NCBI GenBank assembly: GCA_914767715.1 | Contig: OU612065.1 | Location: 12,092,001-12,156,000, forward strand | Direction of reading: 5' to 3' | DNA from: Membranipora membranacea | Taxonomy: Eukaryota > Bryozoa > Gymnolaemata > Cheilostomatida > Membraniporidae | Length of the DNA: 64,000 nt | Part shown: positions 26,501 to 41,500 of the stretch, one piece after another | Layout of the letters: the number at the start of each line of letters is the position of its first letter | Position numbering within the stretch: the first letter of the stretch is position 1 | The notes under the pieces: model-generated | What the model was told of the DNA's origin: nothing | The model's input: only the letters and a program-made list of their open reading frames with translations | Database searches by the model: none | Made by a program: the position numbers and the translations under genes

Positions 26501-29500
26501 CCATGATGAAAGCTTGGACTGCCCACTGTCATTGGTCAAGATGTTGTATATTCTTGTGGCATGTATATGGAAAAAAATATCAACACATTTCAGTTGAGTT
26601 CATTTAAAAACCCAATGGCCTGCAGAATAGGGGGTTGTCTTCTCGCCAAAGGCTCACTGAGACTTATCTTTCTATAGATTACCTCTGATTAGGGTAGTCT
26701 TCCCTAATAAGTAACATTGCCACATTGTGATTCCCAGGAGCTGCCCTTTTGATATTCCATAGGCTATTCGGTTACAGGCATGTAAAGTTGTTTGATCAAA
26801 CAAGATGCAATGGCACCCTGTAGCATGTCAAAAGTTTTCTGAGTCATTTCACACTGTTAACCAGCTGGCCTTGTGTCCATTCTGTTTTGTCTGAGGGTAA
26901 TAAACATGTACGGGAGAGGGGGATGGATCCTTAGGTGAATAAGAGTAGCTGAAAAAGAACAAGAAAAGCAAATAATTTTTATAACAGCATTATTACATAG
27001 ATGTAATATCTGTAATTCAGAGCAGGATAAATCATTGCTGCAACTACTGCTAGGCTAGGCTAGGCTAGGCAGCCTCACACTATATTTTCAGATAGAACTG
27101 CTCTAACTTCGGCCTTCGGGATTTCCTTTTCAACGTTTAGTATCTCATTTTTGTTGTGTTCTTGATTGGCACCAGATGACTGTTGTGTAATTCGTTTCTC
27201 ATTACTTCGGTTTTGTTTGGATATTGAATAAAGCTGTGGAATGTCAGTAGCGAGTTCAAAATACTTGTTGAATCCGAGGCTGTAATGTTTACACTACGCA
27301 GCCAGCCGATGTTTGATCCAGAGCATCATATGGCGTGCCAATGAAATCATGAGAACAAAGGTCAGGTCTTGTGGTTAACCAGCGCGATAACATTCTTTGT
27401 ACTTGTGATGAGTTTGTTCCCAGACATAGTTAAAATCACTCTGATATTTTCTACTCTGCCTGTCAGCCATTTCTTCTTCACATCGGTGTGCAAATAGTTA
27501 TTTTACCTGCAGAAGGAGGTAGGTGTCAAATGAAACTGTCAAATGGAAGTCTCGGACAGGTGCTCCATTTTTTGCTTGCTTATCAGCCATGTGTTTAGGG
27601 TAATCAATCTTACTCAGGTAGACTACCTTATCTTTTACACAGTGCTGTGACTGGCTTTTTTATGCAGAAATGAGTAATGGTCTTCGTTGTGCTAGAGCAA
27701 GACCTTACAGAATTGATCAAATCTGTGTCACTGAAACTTTAGGATTAGATTCTATCCAGGTTTAGTCTCTTCTTATAGTGTGTAGGTAATTTGAGTTTGA
27801 TTGAACCTGGTATTCGGGTAATTATGATCAATAGTTGTGCTCAGACTATTGTCCTTTACTTAGGCAATGTAATCTTTGTTAAAGTACACTCTCCAGTGCT
27901 GTAGCGGTGAGGATCTAGTTACCATCTAACCTCGCCTTACCATTGGCCTCATTTCAGTACTGGTATAGAAAAAGCACCATTAACTGAGATCCATTCATGC
28001 AATGAACTCCCTCATTGATTCGTGTAACCCATCGGCTATTTCGATTATCATTAGATCTCTGAGGAGACCTCCTACCAATTTTTTTTCAAGTGAGAAAATA
28101 ATGGCTTTTATGGTGCCACTATTTCTGTGATTGATTCTAAATTGATACAGTTGGTTTTTACTTGACAGGCGTGGTGGTAATGATTGATCACAAGCCTGTG
28201 GTTTGTGAACAATTTTGGCATGACAACCAGGTTACCATTGCACTGCTGCACCAGGGCTTAGGCTTATATTCTTGATTTTTATTTGACAGGAGCTGAGCTT
28301 GCTTGACGACACTGTGCTAGAAGAGCGGTATGAGAGTGCTGAGCTGACACAAATCATTCCCCTAGATGGTGGTAAGTGATACTTGCTATCTTTCATTAAA
28401 CAACAAGGTTGAGACTGTACTGTTAATCAATGATATTAGGCCGGGAGCATTATGACACCTGGGTCAGTAACTGCTGCTACTCAAGTCAGAAGATTATATG
28501 CCAAAGTATCCTATTTCAATTGTTTGAAGGGATTCTGTGCTGCCATCAACACAGTACACCTAGGCCTACCCGATTCTACCTATAGACTCCCCAGTCAAAA
28601 TTTAGATCCCATCATACGAGTAGCAATAGAATAAACGACCATAAACCACCGATTGGATGACATTCTTTTATGAAAGCGTGTTTGCTTTCCGGTGATTACT
28701 TATCAGTTTTGCTCTGATTTCTATGACCTCAACTGGTTCATATATTTCACCTCGAGCAATGATATCAGCAACAAAGCTATTTTTGCATCTAATATTACTA
28801 TGACATACACCTCAAAACAATGTCCTTTGGCTAAGGGCTATCTTCATGATAACCTGGCAACCACATTCATGACTTGGCTAGCTTTTATTTTTTATCAGCA
28901 AGCTAGCTCACTGTGGTTTTGATTGCTTTGAAATGTACTAATCGGCTTGCTACTCTTTGTCCTCCTATAATGGCTGCTTCAGGGCGTGAAATAACAGTTG
29001 TAAGATTTAATTTGTTGCTGCAATGTAACCTCACAGCTATTTGAATTTTGATACGTTGGCCGCCACATGCCATCGCGACATTTCACTTGAATAGGTACTG
29101 TGTCCTCTGATCATTCAAAAAAGTTAGCAATTACCCCTGACCCTGGTGCGCAAAGTAGAAGTTTTCGTGTACATTTTTAGATTGAAAGAAAGCCTGTTGT
29201 TTTGACATTCTATAATTTGATGCATGGTATGAATTTGATGAAAAGGAGCACTTTGATATGAAAATACTCTGTCAATAAGCCTGACTGCAAAGCCTTTTTG
29301 TCTGGTCATACAATGGAACGCAAGTGAAATGTTAAACCACCTTCAGCGCATAAGACTTCGTGAAAGCAGTTGTATTGAGCATCAGGTTTTATCTGAATAA
29401 TAACCTCCAGCCAATTCATAATAATTTCTATTCAGGGGATGCCAAAGGGATTTTGAGCAAATTCTATTCATGATTGATTGTTGAGGTTTAAAATCGTATG

Positions 29501-32500
29501 AATGGGGAGATTAAGTAGCATTGATTAGTTTTGCGACATATATACAACACTCAGCTTGTATTCATACTCTCTGAGGAATGCGTAAATTGTTGTACTTGTG
29601 GCAATATCGGACAGCCGCGCTTGCAATCTAGGCTGACACCTTTTAAGACTAGGTAATATAATAATTGCTGCGCTACTGATTTAAATCTGATCTCATCCTA
29701 GAGTTACGTGCCTACCATTTGGACTACTAGCGTGCAGTAATTCACACCTAGCGAAGGTGCTGACTTGTCAAGGTGTTGAGAGAGGTTTAAACTTACCTAT
29801 TTCATACAGAAATCAATAGTTGTGATGATTTTTGTTCACCAGTTGTGGAAGAAATATTGAAAGGCACAGAAGCTCGAATCACTCATCGAAGAAGGGCTTG
29901 TAAGGAAAAGGAAAAAGACAAGGACCAGGGCAAGGATAAAGAGTCCTCTTCTGTAAGTAAAGTTCACACTGTAGACATATGATAACATGAACATAACAGA
30001 ATACCAGATGCTCAGATTCGGTGTAGAGTGCACTAGTCTACGAATAACAGCTATTGGCTAGTCTGTGCTGCTTATGAGCCTTCAAATTAAATTTGGTTGA
30101 TGTCAATCATTCAGGCCAGTGTGAACTTAGGCCTATGCCAAAAGAGTATTGCTTTGTCGCCTGAACTGTGTCAGGAAGACCAGTTTGAAAACGCTAATTA
30201 CTAATTGAAAAATCAGTTTTTTCTCAAACCTGTTGTTGTCGGTTATTGAGCAATAAAGTACTATGGTATGGTTGGTTTGAGCCCACAGAGACTTGGCAAC
30301 ACAGCCATTTCACAGGAAGATGTTACCCAAGCCTGAAGTTCATTTGTATTCAAAAGGCAACATGGACTGCTGTGTGTTTGCACATAGAATTCATGACAGT
30401 ACAGTCATTTGTCTAGATTGGGGATCAAGTGCTGGTAACATAGGGGTATTATATACTCCTATGTAACAACTCTTTGGCTGGTACCCTTATTACAAGTGAC
30501 ATTGATCCTTATTAGCAGTCATATGCAATGCAGTGACAGGCTATGGCTTGAGTGGAGAGAGGATGCATTGTACTATTTAATTTTAGTTTGCACATAATGA
30601 TTATTACTATGCAAATACACAAGTGTTTCTTCTCTTGTACAATCAATAATAAGCATTCTTTAATAATGTTATAACCTGATATCGACTTTTCCATCAACAC
30701 TTTGTATGCAAGTATTCACTACGATTCTCTTTGAGTTGGCGCAACTGTGAGATAGGATCGATGGTCTAAATTGCTGCTGTCTTGTCCACTGCTGATAGGA
30801 GTCATTATAAATATTCTGGTGTTGGATGTCATTAGCGGTGCATCGCTCTCCTTCTATTGCCTGAATTGAATTAGGTCAAGGTGACCTGATTTCATTGTTT
30901 GGCTTGCCTATACAATTTGCAACAGATTCTAAGGAGTGGCCATTGAGATTAGTCAACATTGCTCTCTGTCAGTTGATTTCATACAATCTATAATTGTATG
31001 GGAATATGCAGATGAATAATAGATGCATGGATATGGGTATTGTCAAGTACCACCCATCCGAACTAAAGGATTTAGTGACAAGCAATTAAATATTTCTATA
31101 GATTTCTGCCTCATTCTACATAGGAATAACAACGCAGACAAAGACATTTGCTTTAGTACTTAGTATATTTTATTTTAGTTCTAACATTCACTAACCGTAT
31201 TCATATGCTAATTTGTTGGTTTATGTGTAAAGAATTGCCTGGTCCTTGGAGAATATTTGCTTTAGAAATTCACAGGCTAAAAATTGGGCATCATTGAAGG
31301 AAGCTGCCGTGATGCTGAGACAGTCATTGTGGTAGGTATGCCCTCCTTTGCTGCATATTTAATTCATATATTCAGAATTCTGATGCATTCGTTACATTCT
31401 CGAAAAAGTTTTTTGGTATGCAAATCTAGTGTGTAGAGCTATGCTTGGGAATAGTAGAAGCAGATGAGACTAGATTAAAACTAGCGTACAGTGTCAAGTA
31501 TTGATTGGTTGAGCTGATGTTATTGTAATTACAGAGGAATAACCGTGTCCTGCCCTGCGTTCAATCCCGACAGTCAGATTAATACTGCCCAAACACTATC
31601 ATTATTCCCTGTTTGATGAACTATGAACAACATTTTTATATTTGGAACGTTTGATTGATATGCAGTCTGTTTCAAGATAACCCTGTTACCAATGGACCAA
31701 TCACAGCTGGAGCATTAAATATAGGTCATGAATGTCTCAATCGATGATCGTTGTGGTTTTAATGATCAGTCAGTCGCTTGAAAAGCAGGCGTGTTTGATT
31801 ACAGTGCTAGGCATTTTAGTAATTGATAACAGCTTCACTGTTTAGTGCGCTTGTGAACTCGGTCATTCAATCGTTCAAGCTGGAAGATCACATAGTCTAC
31901 CGGGGATTCCGTACTTCCCTTTTGGAATTTCTACACGGTATGTTTTGTTGGCAGGTTTGCGCTGTGGTAAATATGGTGTTTTTCAGTCGTAGTACTTAAT
32001 TGCGTAATCTGGTGCTAAATTTTGAGCCCTTGTGATTTACTTGGGTTGCCCTCTGCAGTTTACAGAGCTCAGTCTGTTCAATCGCATTAACCTCTTATCT
32101 TTGTGTCAACAAGGTTTTTCAGCTTCATTTGTCTGAATCAAGCTATTGTAGAATATTTAATCGGCTGGATCAATCACAAAAGCTTTCTGATATTATATAA
32201 CCATGTGGAATTACTAGCAGAAATAGTGTATAGCAGTTCAATTGTGGAGAGTCGGTTCAAATCCAATAGCATGTAGTCTATTGTTTGTTTCTTTTGTGCC
32301 TTGATTGTCGGGAGTTCAGGCATTATGGTTCCGTTTGGTTTGAGTAGTGTTAGTTTTTATCAACAAAGCTTGGTGAACATCATATGGAAGTTACTGCTTT
32401 GGTTCAGTTAATCATTAAAATGCAATATCCTATTTGCTAATTGTATTTTGTTTATTTCCTTCCATTCAAGCAGCTTGAATAGTTTGACCACAATATCACC

Positions 32501-35500
32501 GATAAGTTTTATTAACGATAAACCAACATTCTATGGCACTTTGTTCTCAGACTATTGATTTTATGCCATTTCTTTGTAGCAGAGTACACAAGTGAATTCT
32601 GGGAGTAATCAGGCAAACAGCAGCCGTTCTAAACAAGCTGTGAGCCAATCCTCGTCACAATCATCAAGTGGCAACGGCCAGCCACGCAGCGGGGCGTCTT
32701 TACGAGCTTCATCGAACTCATCCTCTAGTGGGAATACTAATACAGGAAATAAACCTGCGGCAGCAACTAGAAAGTCAGCTGCTGTAACAGAGGCAAATAA
32801 TAGCAAGTCAACAGTATCATCTTTGAGTTCAAAACAAACAGCCAGCGTTCTCAACAAGGAGACTCTCTCTGTGTCACAGCCAGTCGATAGAGAGCTCACA
32901 CAATCAAGCTCGTCAGGTATTTAACCCGTACTCATGACAATTTAAGCTAGTTAGGTCAGCGGATTATTGGATTCTGTCACACGGTTAGCTTATTATCATT
33001 TTCATCTGAGCTATTAGGAGATAAATGAGCCCTGGTTGCTTTGTGTGCACTAGGGTTGAAAAGGTCTAGAATGAATTGCAAGTACATACTTTCGTTAGTG
33101 ATATGCAATAATAGAAAATTATAGACTCCCTCGCCTGCTTAGCTATAATTACAGCCCGACGGCCAGTGATTCCATGAATGTGTACATAATGACTGGTAAT
33201 AAAGTGTTGCCATTTTTCTATTGCATCACAAGTGTGTGGATGAAATATTGGGAAACGTTTTGAATCACTGCCCTGTCCGGATATATTGACAGAAAACATT
33301 GATAAAAAAACAAAATGGCTGCCTTGCCTATCTCTCATGTTTCCTCTAGTAGTTGTACTTTATTGCTATTTAGTCATTGTCAAAAGGTTCATTGCCGGTT
33401 TTGTTTTTTTCGAGGACGAGGAAAAGTCATTTCTGATATCTTAATTTTTCATAAAACTTGGCTGCGGTCACCTAACCCATCACCTTTATTATCTTGTGGT
33501 TATTGTTGCAAAAAAGCCAAGTGATTTATAACACACTGACATGTAAAATAATCTACAAGAAACAGGAATGGCTTACAAATGCTTGATATCCCGAAACAGT
33601 GACGGTTGGCTAAGTAAAGCCATTAATTATGGATTTTATCTATCAACTCTTGTTGCGTTGCTGGTGGTGTGACCCTGTTTCGCAAAGTTACATTGTGGTT
33701 AATTCCCTAGCCACATTTTATCAGGCTAAATCATTCCTGCAGCCTCACACTAAACTTGGGAATAAATTTAGACTGTAAAGTTCTGGTTTCCATGGAGATG
33801 ATTTTGTCTGGGTTATGATTTCATGTTTGATGAATAGGCTAACAATTGTTGTAGCTGAAGCAGTTAGAGCACATACCTCGGTGATTAAAAGAGCTCCCAA
33901 AGCTGAGAAGAGAACGAGGAAACCAACTGGTGAATCTGGTGAGGAGGACAAGAAAAAAGAGAGACAGCCGGCTCACAAGAAGAGATCAACCTCACGCAAG
34001 TCAACTGCTAGTGAACCTGTGAATACAAGCTCTACTGATACTGAGATACTGAAGAGTGACAATGTAATCACCTCTCAGTCTCCTCCCGCTGTCTCGTCAC
34101 AGAGTAATTCTGAACCAGACAACATATCTGACATGCATATAAAGAAACAACGAGCATTAGGAGCGATATCAGAATCTAATAGCAGTGTGCTACCAAACAC
34201 TAATCTTCTCAGCAGTGCTCAATCTACAGTAGTACCACCACCAGTTGAGAGAACACTCAGTGTAGATCGCTCAAGTGCTGACAGTGTTATTGTGAGTGCT
34301 GGTAGTTCAAACATTTTACCTCCACCAGCAAGTTTACCATTGCAACAATCTAATACCACACCAACAAACCCACAATCTCATCGAATAGACAAACTATCGG
34401 AGTGCAGTACGGACGGCTCATCATCAGGATACAACAGTGCAGCAACGAATGACAGTACCATATCACCTAGAGACAAGGATGGCCATAAAATAGTGCCTCA
34501 TCCTGGTCTCATTGCTGCTCCACCAACATCAAATCCTTCACCTACATCAGCTCTAGCAGCTGCAACCACACCAGTTTTGTCTGCTCACCCCTCCGCAGCA
34601 CATTTATTGAAAAATCAGACGATACCTTCATCTCACACTGCCAAACCAAAATCTAATCACCACATACAACAGGAGCAAAATCATACTCCCCACGTGTCCA
34701 GCCCATTGGTTGTAGAAACTAACAAAGAGGCATCACATCCCCCTGTGGTCCCTTATAGAGACCCGGAGCTTCTCAAACGGGATGCTGAGGTGAGGAAGAT
34801 GGCTCAACCACCGTCAGGTCCGCCTCAGCCGAACCTCCCGCCTACATCCCGATCGCTGACTGCAGGCAATGCAGGCCTCTCAGCAGCTATGCCAGGAGCG
34901 GCAGCAAACGCAGCAGCAGCTATGCTCAATCCTCAGCTCGCTGCGCAACAGCACTTCAACATTCAACAACTCACACAGCAGTACCAACTAATGGAGCAGT
35001 ATCGCCAACTGCAAGCTCAAGCCACAATGCCAGGTCTCAATCCGTTACAACAGATTCAACTTCTTCAACAGCAACAATTGGCAGTGGCACAGGCTACACA
35101 ACAGCAAATGGCTCTAGAACTGTTATACAACAGACAGATAAGGCCTCCAGGTCTCCCTAACAGCACACCAAACTGGATGATGATGCCACCTTTTGGTGAT
35201 AACAAACCGTTACTGAGCGATTTACAAAGGGAACATGAACTGCGGGCTCTTGATCAAAAAGAGAGGTATGACTTGTGATCAAATGGGTCCAACTAGCTTG
35301 ATATCTTAAATTGGCTGAAGAAATATTTGATAAGCTGTTAAATTGTGACTGAAATAATCTTTAGCAGTCCATTGTGCAATTAGCTGTGAATTCAAGTCAT
35401 TCCAATATCCTTTCAGTGTGGATGCTTTGCTAGCAGTTGAACTTCGGTCATAATGAATTTTTAACTACACGTCATTAATCTTCTATCACTGGTAGTGATG

Positions 35501-38500
35501 GAAATAGAAATGACTACATCACAATGGCATGACCTGTCAAGTAAACTGCATTATTGAGTTATATATTTCAGTGTTGCTGCTTTCTACCACAGGGCTGAGA
35601 GAGAAGCCAGGGAAAAACAGGAAAAGGAAAGAGCTGAAAAAGAGAGAATTGAAAAAGAAAAGGAGCATAGACAGCTTATTGAGAGACAAGAGAGGGCAAG
35701 AGTTTTAAAAGAATCTGCACAACTTGCTCAAGATGCCGTTAATCAGCATTTTCATGAAAGCATTCGAAGAGTAAGTCTGACAGATTAACCACACCTGTGC
35801 TGGCTGTCTGCTGGGATTAATGAGTGTTACTCCACACTAACGCAGCTTGCTAGGTTAAATTTGAGTTATAGTTCACAGGTAACATAAACCAGATTTAGAT
35901 GTTAACAATAACATAACAATTTTGAACTGTGAATTGATTGCTTCTATTTCTAGGCTAGGCTATTAATTCAGTATCTGCTGGTATTTAGTTCCCGTGTGAT
36001 CCCTTCTCAGATATTTGCAGACAGCTCATGTTAGCAACTTGAGTTAGTTAGTTGCTGAAATGTGCTGATATCAGGCCTAACCCTCATTAATAAATAATAC
36101 TGGCAATAAGACCTGTATTATTGATTGTATAATACCTCTTGTATTACGCTAAATATGCAGGATGTACTATGTTAACTGTAGCATTAAAGTAATGGCAATG
36201 CCCTGTGGCATCATGTGAGTAAATTATTACGTTGCATACTAGCAAGTTTTGATTTGAAGTTATCAAAACAAGTTCGGTCAGTCATCATGCTGCTTATTGA
36301 CATTGCTGGCAGCTGTTTGCTGACAGTGACTGAATTGATCATAATTTGATGGCTTTATGGCTGTTATTTTACAGATGCATACAACCACAACCCCTCCAAT
36401 CAATCCAAATGCGGCAGCAATGGCCATGTGGGGAAAGAAAGGTGGTTTTAACATGGCAGCGGGCGACAGTATACAACCCCAGGATCTCTCCCTCAATAAC
36501 AAAACCAAGCAAGATCACCAAAGGCTAGAAGCTGCTAGACAGGTTTGTGACTAGTTTACAGCGTGTGGCGATGTCAGGCATTACTCTGTGCATTAAAATG
36601 AATGTGTCATTCCACAAGGGCAGTCATACATATTATGTTGTCACACAGCTTCCAAGTAATTATTCGATGTTGTGCGTTACCTGTGCCAGGTGTTTATCAT
36701 GCCTTGCGTCTCAGTTGGCGAAAGGTTACCGAGCACAAATAATAAGCAGTGACACAATGTTCAAGTGTGATTGATTATTAGCTCACGTTTCCTGTTGTAT
36801 GCATGCGGTTGGCTTATTTCAATATGTCTAAGATTGAGTCGTTCATCAGCAAGTCCTTGATTTCCCTGTCAAACCCCCAGTGAGCATCGATTTATTTGAA
36901 TCCCAACATTAAAGTGACGTTGAATGAACAAGAAATAAGCACTTGATACAGTTATGCTTTGTCGCTGTGTGCCAGTCTATACTATAGGACCATTGGATTG
37001 TAGAAGGTTATAATAATAGCCCTGCTGCGTCATGTTGGTCATTGACTGCTATTGGTCGCTGGTAGCACAGTTATGCTACATCAGTGTATTTACTTTACCA
37101 TATTCATTTTGATGTATTACTAGGAAAGAGAAATAGAGCAACACAAATATCAAGCTCAGATACTAGCCGCTCATGGGGTCAGCTTATCAGATGATAAACA
37201 AAAGGCCATAAATCGGCAGCATGAGGCTTTCATGAGATCCATACAAACTGGTTCATCGGGTCAACAGCCGCAACAGCAATCATCCGAGGCTAAATTAGTT
37301 GAGGAACATTTTATGAAAGCTGGCTTGTCTCGATTACCCCCTAAATCAGAACAAGCACCTGCTTATAGTTTATATGGGTATCAGCCATTCCAGCGTAATT
37401 ATGTATCCAAAGATCAGCTTCAGCAACAATTGATCAAAGAGGAAAAGTTATCAGTGATGGACACTAAATCACCCAAATCACTCCCCACCTCTCAGGAGGC
37501 AGTCAGTAAGTCGAGTAGTCAGACAACGCAATCTCGGCCCTCAGTCACACCGTCACACCAGCTCATACAAGAAGGATTGATACCTAATCCAGCATATACA
37601 CCCCACGCTTCCACATCTGCTACCAGCACAAGCAATACCAGCAGTAGTATCAGTGCTCTCATGAACATGAGTAACATATATGCAGCAAGTCAAGCTGATC
37701 GATATAATAGAGAAAAAGCACAAACTGTCAAATCTGAACCCTCTGCACCATCATCTGTTCTACCAACAAGAACAAACCCGCTTTTACCAGGAGCTGCCTC
37801 AACATCTATGGAGCCTGGTGAGCAGGCCTCCCTAATGAACATGAACAGTTTTAAGTCTATAGTTGAGCATGCAGTAACTCAGGCATTCCTCAAAGATGTC
37901 GAGGCACAAGAGAAGAAATCTAGGCCTCAGCCCTCTCCTCCAGCTACCAGCACTCAATCCGTCAAGTCAGAGAAAGTTAATGGAACTATGGACACTGATA
38001 GTGACACACTTAGTGCTCCTAGTCCTACTCTTAGTATCAAGGCTGAAAGTCAAGACGCCACTCCCTGTCATCCGAAAATGAAATTAAAGAAGGAATGGAA
38101 ACAGATGCAAGAAGGAGGAGGTGCAACTTCTTCCTCGCCTACATCTGTGACTGGGAGTGTCCTCAACAACAGTAACACATCACAGCACAGCGAAACCACA
38201 ACATCAGCCTCTGAGACTGAAAATGAACATCAGGTATGCCTTATTTTCCTATAATTTTACAGTTTAATCTCACTGGACTGCAGCTAAGAGGGCAGTCCCA
38301 TAGACTACCCTGTAACCTCCCATCACTGGGTTTAATGATTTTGTCCATATGTCACACCAAGTGTTTTGATAACACACCCAAGTAGAGTCACATGCTGATC
38401 GTTTGCAGGGTTCATATGCCACATACAACTGTATCAAAACAGTAGTTTATGAAGATGAAAGAAAGTTGATATGTTAGTTAGGTGTCTTCTGTAAAAAGAT

Positions 38501-41500
38501 TTTGCCTGAATAGCTGTAAGTTGAGCATCTGAATATGTTTGTACAATGTTGTTATTATAGAGCTCCAGTAAACATAAGGCTAAGAAGCGTAAATCTGACA
38601 CCAGCTCATCTACAGCCAATGGTCAACAAAAGAAGGCAAAAAACTCTGACGTCTCCTCCGGCCACTACTCTAACACCTTGTCTCGCTCGTCAGGCCCATA
38701 CCACCATGCCGCTGCCGCCAGCGGTAGCACTGGTGCTATGTGGCCTGCTGCCGGAGGGGACGCACTTCCTATGAAGAGTTCATACCATGACGAGCAAGAC
38801 AGCATCAAACAGTTAGCAGAGATAGCTCTACGTGCAGATAGTATGGAAGGTATTCTATTTATCCACTTGCACTCATGGCTGGTGCTTCCTGTTTAATATA
38901 GTTCATAAAGCTGGCAAGCCATCTTACTGACATATATTCAAATGAATGCCATGCCACTCTGAAACATCCTTGTCATGTGATCACTACCGACTTTGTTGAT
39001 CCTTTTTAATAGCTATCAAAATGCAATTAAATTGCTGGAATACTTGCAACATCTGCTATAAACAGTGCAAACCTGTAAAAAGATGGATTTCACATCGAAA
39101 TGGGTGGTTTGTGAACCAGAAGTTATTTCCTAAATCAACTCCTCTATCAATTTCAGCTATTCCTTACGCTAACAAGCCACTGGTGAGAGTTAATATTGCC
39201 ACGCTGAAGAAGACTTTACAGCCTTTTGTACAGGATGGATCATGTATAGAAATGGCTCCAAAACTGTCTAAATGTCGAGAATGTAAGATGACCCCGAATC
39301 AGCGCAACAAGAAAATGCCTAACATATTCTGCCGCTTCTACGCCTTTAGAATGTAAGTACTCCTGGGTAAATCAATTGTTTAAAAGACTTGCTCTATTAT
39401 CTGAAAGTTATCATAAAAGACCTCTACTGGCACGAATATTATATTAAATTGTTGACTGGATCGGATGGATTGATGGATTGGTATGCTGGCTTTAGTAGAT
39501 TCATCGTGATAGTAGACTTGACTACAAGCCAGTCTGTACTTTGAAGTCAGTTGCGGTGCCATGTGCTTATTATTAGGCACTTATAGACACAGGGGGTTTC
39601 TTGAGATTGTCACATGATGATTATAATGTGACACTAGTAAAGCTCATATCCTGAGGCATCTGAAATATCAACCTGTATGCAAATTGATAACATTTACTCT
39701 TGGCATTGAGTGAGGCATTTTGCGGTCAGTATGAGGTATTGTAATCTCAGACAACCTGTGCTGTACTTAATCTTGTATTCAACTTTACTTAGTGTGAAGT
39801 GCTAGATGTGATAGCTAACTAAGAATGTTTGCTTAGCTGAAGACAAAGCCAATGTGTGAGCAGCAGACTCTAAATATTTTATAGTGTTTGCTCATAGACT
39901 AACTCTCAGAGATAACACGTTCCCTCTACAATTCTACTCCTTGACTGTCTGATTTCAGTGGGCGGTCGGTTTTAACATGGCCTGTTGTTTCAGAGTCTCG
40001 AACCAAAGTCGATTTTGTGACAATTGATTCACAAGAGTACCAATATTTATTTACTTTCTAACAGTGGGAGTAGGCTTGTGCATGGCTATTTCCTAGCCTT
40101 TTTATCTCTATGTAAATATAAATGGTGAGATGCAATTAGATTGGCGTAAACTGCCATGTCAGCCTGATAAGATTTTAGACATGGTACGGTACACTGCTTT
40201 GAATATCGTACCTAAAACTGGCTTAGGTTTAACATAATTCTACGGCTTTACTGCCCAGGGCTGCTTATCAACCTAATTAGCTCACACATTTCCTATACTA
40301 TAAATCAGCACTAAATTTAGTGCAGCCCACTACTTATTTTGCATGATTTTTGAGAATATCTATTTGCTGTATGAATCAACCTCGATGTCCTCATTTTCTA
40401 TCTTCAGGCTGAGATTTAGACAAAATGGCCAGATCTGTATTGCCGGTTTCTGTGACCCTAATGAGGCCGAGCCCGATGACATAACGATATGGCTGCCGCA
40501 TTTAAAAGATAGAAAAATCACAGAGATGGATATGAAGACTGCTAAGTACATAATATCAAATGTGGGAGAGGAGTTCTGTAGACTCGTAGAACAGGAGCAG
40601 GAGTGCTTCAGCTGGTCAGGTTAGTTTACTTTCTAGTAATGATGTTTTGCCCATCGCAATCGCTATCAAAATACTTTATCAAAGCCCAGCAATCAATGAT
40701 TAAGTACAATGAAATAGTGGAACTGGGGAAGTAGAAGTATTTTACCACCAGCTATGCATTGGAAGGTGCTCCAAGTCATAAGATTTATGTCTGAAATTCA
40801 CTCCCGTAGTGTCATTTGGTGGGAGGATGCATTGCCAATCTAATGCGGTTTAATGGTTTAATTGTCGGTTTGTTTGATGCACCCCCATCCCTGGATATGC
40901 TGTTGTGAACTTTGATGGTATCTCAATCTCATGGACGCTATTATCTGAGTGTGGTAAAATAATAAATATCCTAGCTGCTGGATTGAAATTGTGCTGGCAA
41001 GGCAGAGTCAAGTGCCAAACCACATTTAGCCACTAACCAGCTACTTACGAGTAATAATTTAATCATCTTCAGTTCATTTCCCTTTGCAACTGGTGAGTTA
41101 CTAGGGTAACCAAAACATGTCAAATGGCTTCTTGCCATATCCAAATATGGAACATTGAAAATATCGGCAGTTTCCCTTGACTGTTTCATTGCCAAATGGT
41201 CATTGGCTTGATAACAAAAGCCAAAAAATGACAGCCTTGTGTTGATGGCTACACTTGTAGGTGATGAATTGGTACACTCTGATAGTATAAATGAGTAGAG
41301 AAATAGTATTGATCGAAATATAACTTTTTTTAAGGTTGTGATGCTTGTTCAACCAAGGAGTCCTTGGTTCAACCAAATTCTTTTGTTGCTAATAATAAAT
41401 GGCAAGCTATTCCCTTTCACACTTTCATTGTGGCTTGCGCATTGTTTTACAAAAATTAGGTTATTTTATGCATCATGAACTCTTTTGATAGATTAAATCA

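Noticed and set aside
32254-32264. GGTTCAAATCC, a tRNA B-box-like sequence
   Set aside because: The flanking bases do not form a T stem, and no A box or acceptor stem can be drawn.
33815-33854. Upstream methionines extending the open frame of KDM3 exon 8
   Set aside because: The acceptor TTGTAG at 33849-33854 fits the phase of exon 7, so these codons are intronic.
39021-39156. In-frame open extension upstream of KDM3 exon 13
   Set aside because: It is open to the left of a good acceptor (TTTCAG at 39151-39156), and the family alignment begins at the exon. It is best read as intron.
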